A stretch of 64,000 nt of DNA from CAVVYW01 sp963752605 (GTDB lineage: Bacteria > Actinomycetota > Thermoleophilia > Solirubrobacterales > 70-9). The notes under the pieces are model-generated. The model did no database searches and had not been told where the DNA came from. It was given only the letters and a program-made list of their open reading frames with translations. Location: positions 1,116,001-1,180,000 of the forward strand of contig CAVVYW010000005.1 in assembly GCA_963752605.1 (NCBI GenBank), written 5' to 3'. This document shows, piece after piece, positions 61,838 through 64,000 of the stretch (the stretch's first letter is position 1; the number at the start of each line of letters is the position of its first letter). The position numbers and the translations under genes are program-made.

Positions 61838-64000
61838 CTAGGTGGCGACCCGGGTCACCTCCTCGATGCTGGTCAGGCCCGCGCGCACCTTGGCGAGGCC
61901 AGCCTGGCGCAGGGTGAGCATGCCCTCCTCGATGGCGACCTTGGCGATGTCGGCCTCCGGCTCCTGGGCGACCACCATCTCCTTGATCGTGTCGCTCATC
62001 ACCATCACCGAGTAGATCCCGATGCGGCCCCGGTAGCCGATCCGGTGGCAGCGGGGGCAGCCAACGGGCTCATAGGCCTCGAGGTCCGTGGCGACCCGGA
62101 AGCCGGCGCGGTTGAGCGCCGCCTGCGGGATCATGGTTCGCTTCTTGCACTGGGAGCAGAGGATTCGCGCGAGCCGCTGAGCGACCACGCAGTCGACGGC
62201 GGACGAGGTGAGGAAGGACTCGATGCCCATCTCGTTGAGCCGGGTGACCGCGCCGGGGGCGTCGTTCGTATGCAGCGTGCTCAGCACCATGTGGCCGGTC
62301 AACGCCGCCTCGATCGCGATCCGAGCCGTCTCGGCGTCGCGGATCTCGCCGACCATGATCACGTCGGGGTCGGCGCGAAGCACCGAGCGAAGGCCGGTGG
62401 CGAAGGTCAGCCCGGCCTTCCGGTGGACGCCCATCTGGTTGACGCCGTCGAGTCGGTACTCGACCGGGTCCTCGATCGTGACGATGTTCCTGTCGACCGA
62501 GTTCAGCTCCTGAAGCGCGGCGTAAAGCGTGGTGGACTTGCCGGCACCGGTCGGACCGGTGGCGAGCACGGTCCCGTACGGCTTGCGGAACGAGCCCTCG
62601 AACCGCTGGCGCTCATCGCCGTCCATGCCGAGCTCGTCGAGCGTCTTCAGTGCCGCCGACTCGTCCAGGATCCGGATCGAGCAGCCCTCGCCACGCTGGG
62701 TCGGCAGGGTGGTGATGCGCAGGTCGATCCGCCGGTCCTCGATGGTGACGCCGACGCGGCCATCCTGCGGGATCCGCTTCTCGGCGATATCGAGGTCGGC
62801 CATGACCTTGATTCGCGAGACGACTCCGGCGACCATCCGCTTCGGGACCCTGGCGGTCTCCTGGAGCACGCCGTCGATGCGGAAGCGGATCCGCATCTCG
62901 GTGTCCTCCCGCTCGAAGTGGATGTCGGAGGCGCCCTCTGTCACGCCCTGACCGAGGATGCTGTTGACCAACTTGATCACCGGCGCGTCCTCGGCCGAGG
63001 CGCGGATCTCGGTGACCTCGGCCGCGTCGGCCTCCTCGTCCTCCTCGTCCTCGGCGATGGCCTCGGCGAAGGTGCTCTGCAGCGTGCTGAGCTTCCCGAT
63101 CAGGGACTCGACGTCGGCGGCGGGTGCGACGGCAACCCGGCAGTTCAGCCCGGTCGCCATCTGCACGTCGTCGAGTGCGACCACGTTGGCGGGGTCGGCC
63201 ATCGCCAGGATCAGGGTGGCCTCGTCGATGAAGCCGATCGGCACCGCCTTGTGGCGGCGGGCCGACTTGACCGAGATCAAGTTCGCCGCGCCCATGTCCA
63301 CCTGGAAGACGGCGAGGTCCACGAAGTCGAGGCCGTACCGCTCGGCGACCGCCCTGGTCACCTGCTCGGAGTCGATGACGCCCTGCTCGAGCAGGAGCTG
63401 CTCGGGGGAGCGGCCGGCCGTCCGCGACTGCGCGACCACCTGCTCGATCTGCTCAGGCGTCGCATAGCCGAGGTCGCGGACCGAGTCCGTGATGAAGGCG
63501 CCGGAGTGCCCCCGGCTCAGCGGAGGGATCAGGCCGGGGATGCCGCCTTCCGGGGTGCGCTCGACGGGGGTCGGGGTACCGTCAGCGTCTGGTGTGACGG
63601 CCGTCTCGACCTCGACCTCAACCTCAGCTGGCGCGGCCGGTGCGGCCGGCGTTGCGGCCGGCGGCGGGGCCGGCGGGGTCATCCCGCCTCCGGCGCCGTT
63701 GCCGCCGGCACCGGTCTCCGTGGTCTCAGCCGGGCTCGCCGCAGGAGGAGGCTCCGGGCCGGGCGGCGGCTCAGTGGCGGGCGAGGGGTCCGCCCTTCTT
63801 TTTACGGGGGAGGTCTTCGGGGGCCGCGAAGGCGGAGGGAGCGGCGGAGGATCCGCGGGCGGCGGCGAGGGGCTTCCCTGCGCGGGAGGGGGTTCGGGCG
63901 CGGGAGGAGGTGCGGGGGCGCGAGGCTGCGGGGGCCCCGGCGGATAGGGAGGCGGCGAAGGGGTATCCGGCCGCGCGCTGGCGCTGGGGGCGGACCCGTT
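61838..64000 (-). CDS. pilB: Pilus extension ATPase PilB, 5' end beyond window
   Basis: PilB polymerises pilin using ATP. The N-terminal GspE-like domain (SVRDLGYATPEQIEQVVAQS) precedes the ATPase: GASDIHFEREDTEMRIRFRI, Walker A LATGPTGAGKSTTLYAALQE, Asp box NIVTIEDPVEYRLDG, Walker B DVIMVGEIRDAETARIAIEA and the His box HMVLSTLHTNDAPGAVTRLN. A zinc motif (ILCSQCKKR and VGCPRCHRIGYRGR) follows. An ATG at 63682 would start a 614-residue protein, but the frame stays open to base 64000 as a proline-rich extension of at least 106 residues, so the true start is probably outside the window. Confidence 0.93.
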   Translation of the reverse strand, partial: NGSAPSASARPDTPSPPPYPPGPPQPRAPAPPPAPEPPPAQGSPSPPPADPPPLPPPSRPPKTSPVKRRADPSPATEPPPGPEPPPAASPAETTETGAGGNGAGGGMTPPAPPPAATPAAPAAPAEVEVEVETAVTPDADGTPTPVERTPEGGIPGLIPPLSRGHSGAFITDSVRDLGYATPEQIEQVVAQSRTAGRSPEQLLLEQGVIDSEQVTRAVAERYGLDFVDLAVFQVDMGAANLISVKSARRHKAVPIGFIDEATLILAMADPANVVALDDVQMATGLNCRVAVAPAADVESLIGKLSTLQSTFAEAIAEDEEDEEADAAEVTEIRASAEDAPVIKLVNSILGQGVTEGASDIHFEREDTEMRIRFRIDGVLQETARVPKRMVAGVVSRIKVMADLDIAEKRIPQDGRVGVTIEDRRIDLRITTLPTQRGEGCSIRILDESAALKTLDELGMDGDERQRFEGSFRKPYGTVLATGPTGAGKSTTLYAALQELNSVDRNIVTIEDPVEYRLDGVNQMGVHRKAGLTFATGLRSVLRADPDVIMVGEIRDAETARIAIEAALTGHMVLSTLHTNDAPGAVTRLNEMGIESFLTSSAVDCVVAQRLARILCSQCKKRTMIPQAALNRAGFRVATDLEAYEPVGCPRCHRIGYRGRIGIYSVMVMSDTIKEMVVAQEPEADIAKVAIEEGMLTLRQAGLAKVRAGLTSIEEVTRVAT

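Overview
The window is a GC-rich chromosomal segment of an actinobacterium. The short secreted protein with a G-x-I-A-V-V-L-A-L-T-G-T-A-I-A-A-type N-terminus (14161), the large secreted protein at 27.7-29.2 kb, the PilB/T/C/M/N/O type IV pilus cluster without any secretin, and the Rv3030-3032-like glucan cluster together suggest a deep-branching class such as Thermoleophilia (Solirubrobacterales). This placement rests on recognition and inference, not on a marker-gene tree. I found no rRNA, tRNA, CRISPR, insertion sequence or prophage.

Layout. 0-5.8 kb: a translation block on the minus strand (rpmE, DUF1385, prfA, prmC, sua5/tsaC, glyA), with two small + strand genes inserted. 5.9-9.7 kb: an alpha/beta hydrolase with tandem operators, a sulfatase, a NarL-type response regulator and a lipoprotein cytochrome c. 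9.7-16.4 kb: ETF beta and alpha, ETF-quinone oxidoreductase, and the split B12-dependent acyl-CoA mutase, whose active-site pair looks like isobutyryl-CoA mutase. 16.4-27 kb: a membrane class III cyclase, a HAD phosphatase, and acyl-CoA/lipid catabolism (thiolase, PaaI thioesterase, acyl-CoA dehydrogenase, SDR, MeaB), with PepA and an HxlR regulator in a symmetric divergent promoter. 27-29 kb: an acetyltransferase and a badly frameshifted secreted protein. 29-33 kb: GT4, GH57 and methyltransferase, equivalent to the mycobacterial Rv3030-Rv3032 methylglucose-polysaccharide/glucan genes. 33-42.7 kb: an FAD enzyme, an ECF sigma factor, a DipZ-like thioredoxin/CcdA fusion, an Rv1264-like cyclase, a Lon-N protein, an RTX/DUF11 secreted protein and a gamma-glutamyltransferase. 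42.8-47.6 kb: a ParA-FtsZ operon with unusual N-terminal extensions on both proteins, divergent from a pair of ArsA-type ATPases. 50.3-64 kb: a minus-strand type IV pilus locus with prepilins, prepilin peptidase, PilMNO, PilC, PilT and PilB. The major-pilin gene is preceded by a c-di-GMP-I (GEMM) riboswitch.

Two window-wide features matter to any reader. First, single-base indels, many of them in short homopolymers, break otherwise well-conserved genes in clusters (9.7-11.1, 16.4-29.2, 40.5-41.7, 51-52.4 and 61.2 kb). I treat these as probable assembly/sequencing errors and give the coordinates of the reconstructed genes. Second, many genes start within 6-9 nt of a TANNNT -10 box (leaderless or nearly so), and half of the convergent gene pairs share a CTAG/CTAA tetranucleotide as overlapping stop codons.

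Functionally, the central theme is acyl-CoA oxidation feeding the quinone pool (acyl-CoA dehydrogenase to ETF to ETF-QO, thiolase, acyl-CoA mutase with its MeaB chaperone). The right end is devoted to cell surface motility and adhesion under second-messenger control: a c-di-GMP riboswitch near the pili and two class III nucleotide cyclases elsewhere.
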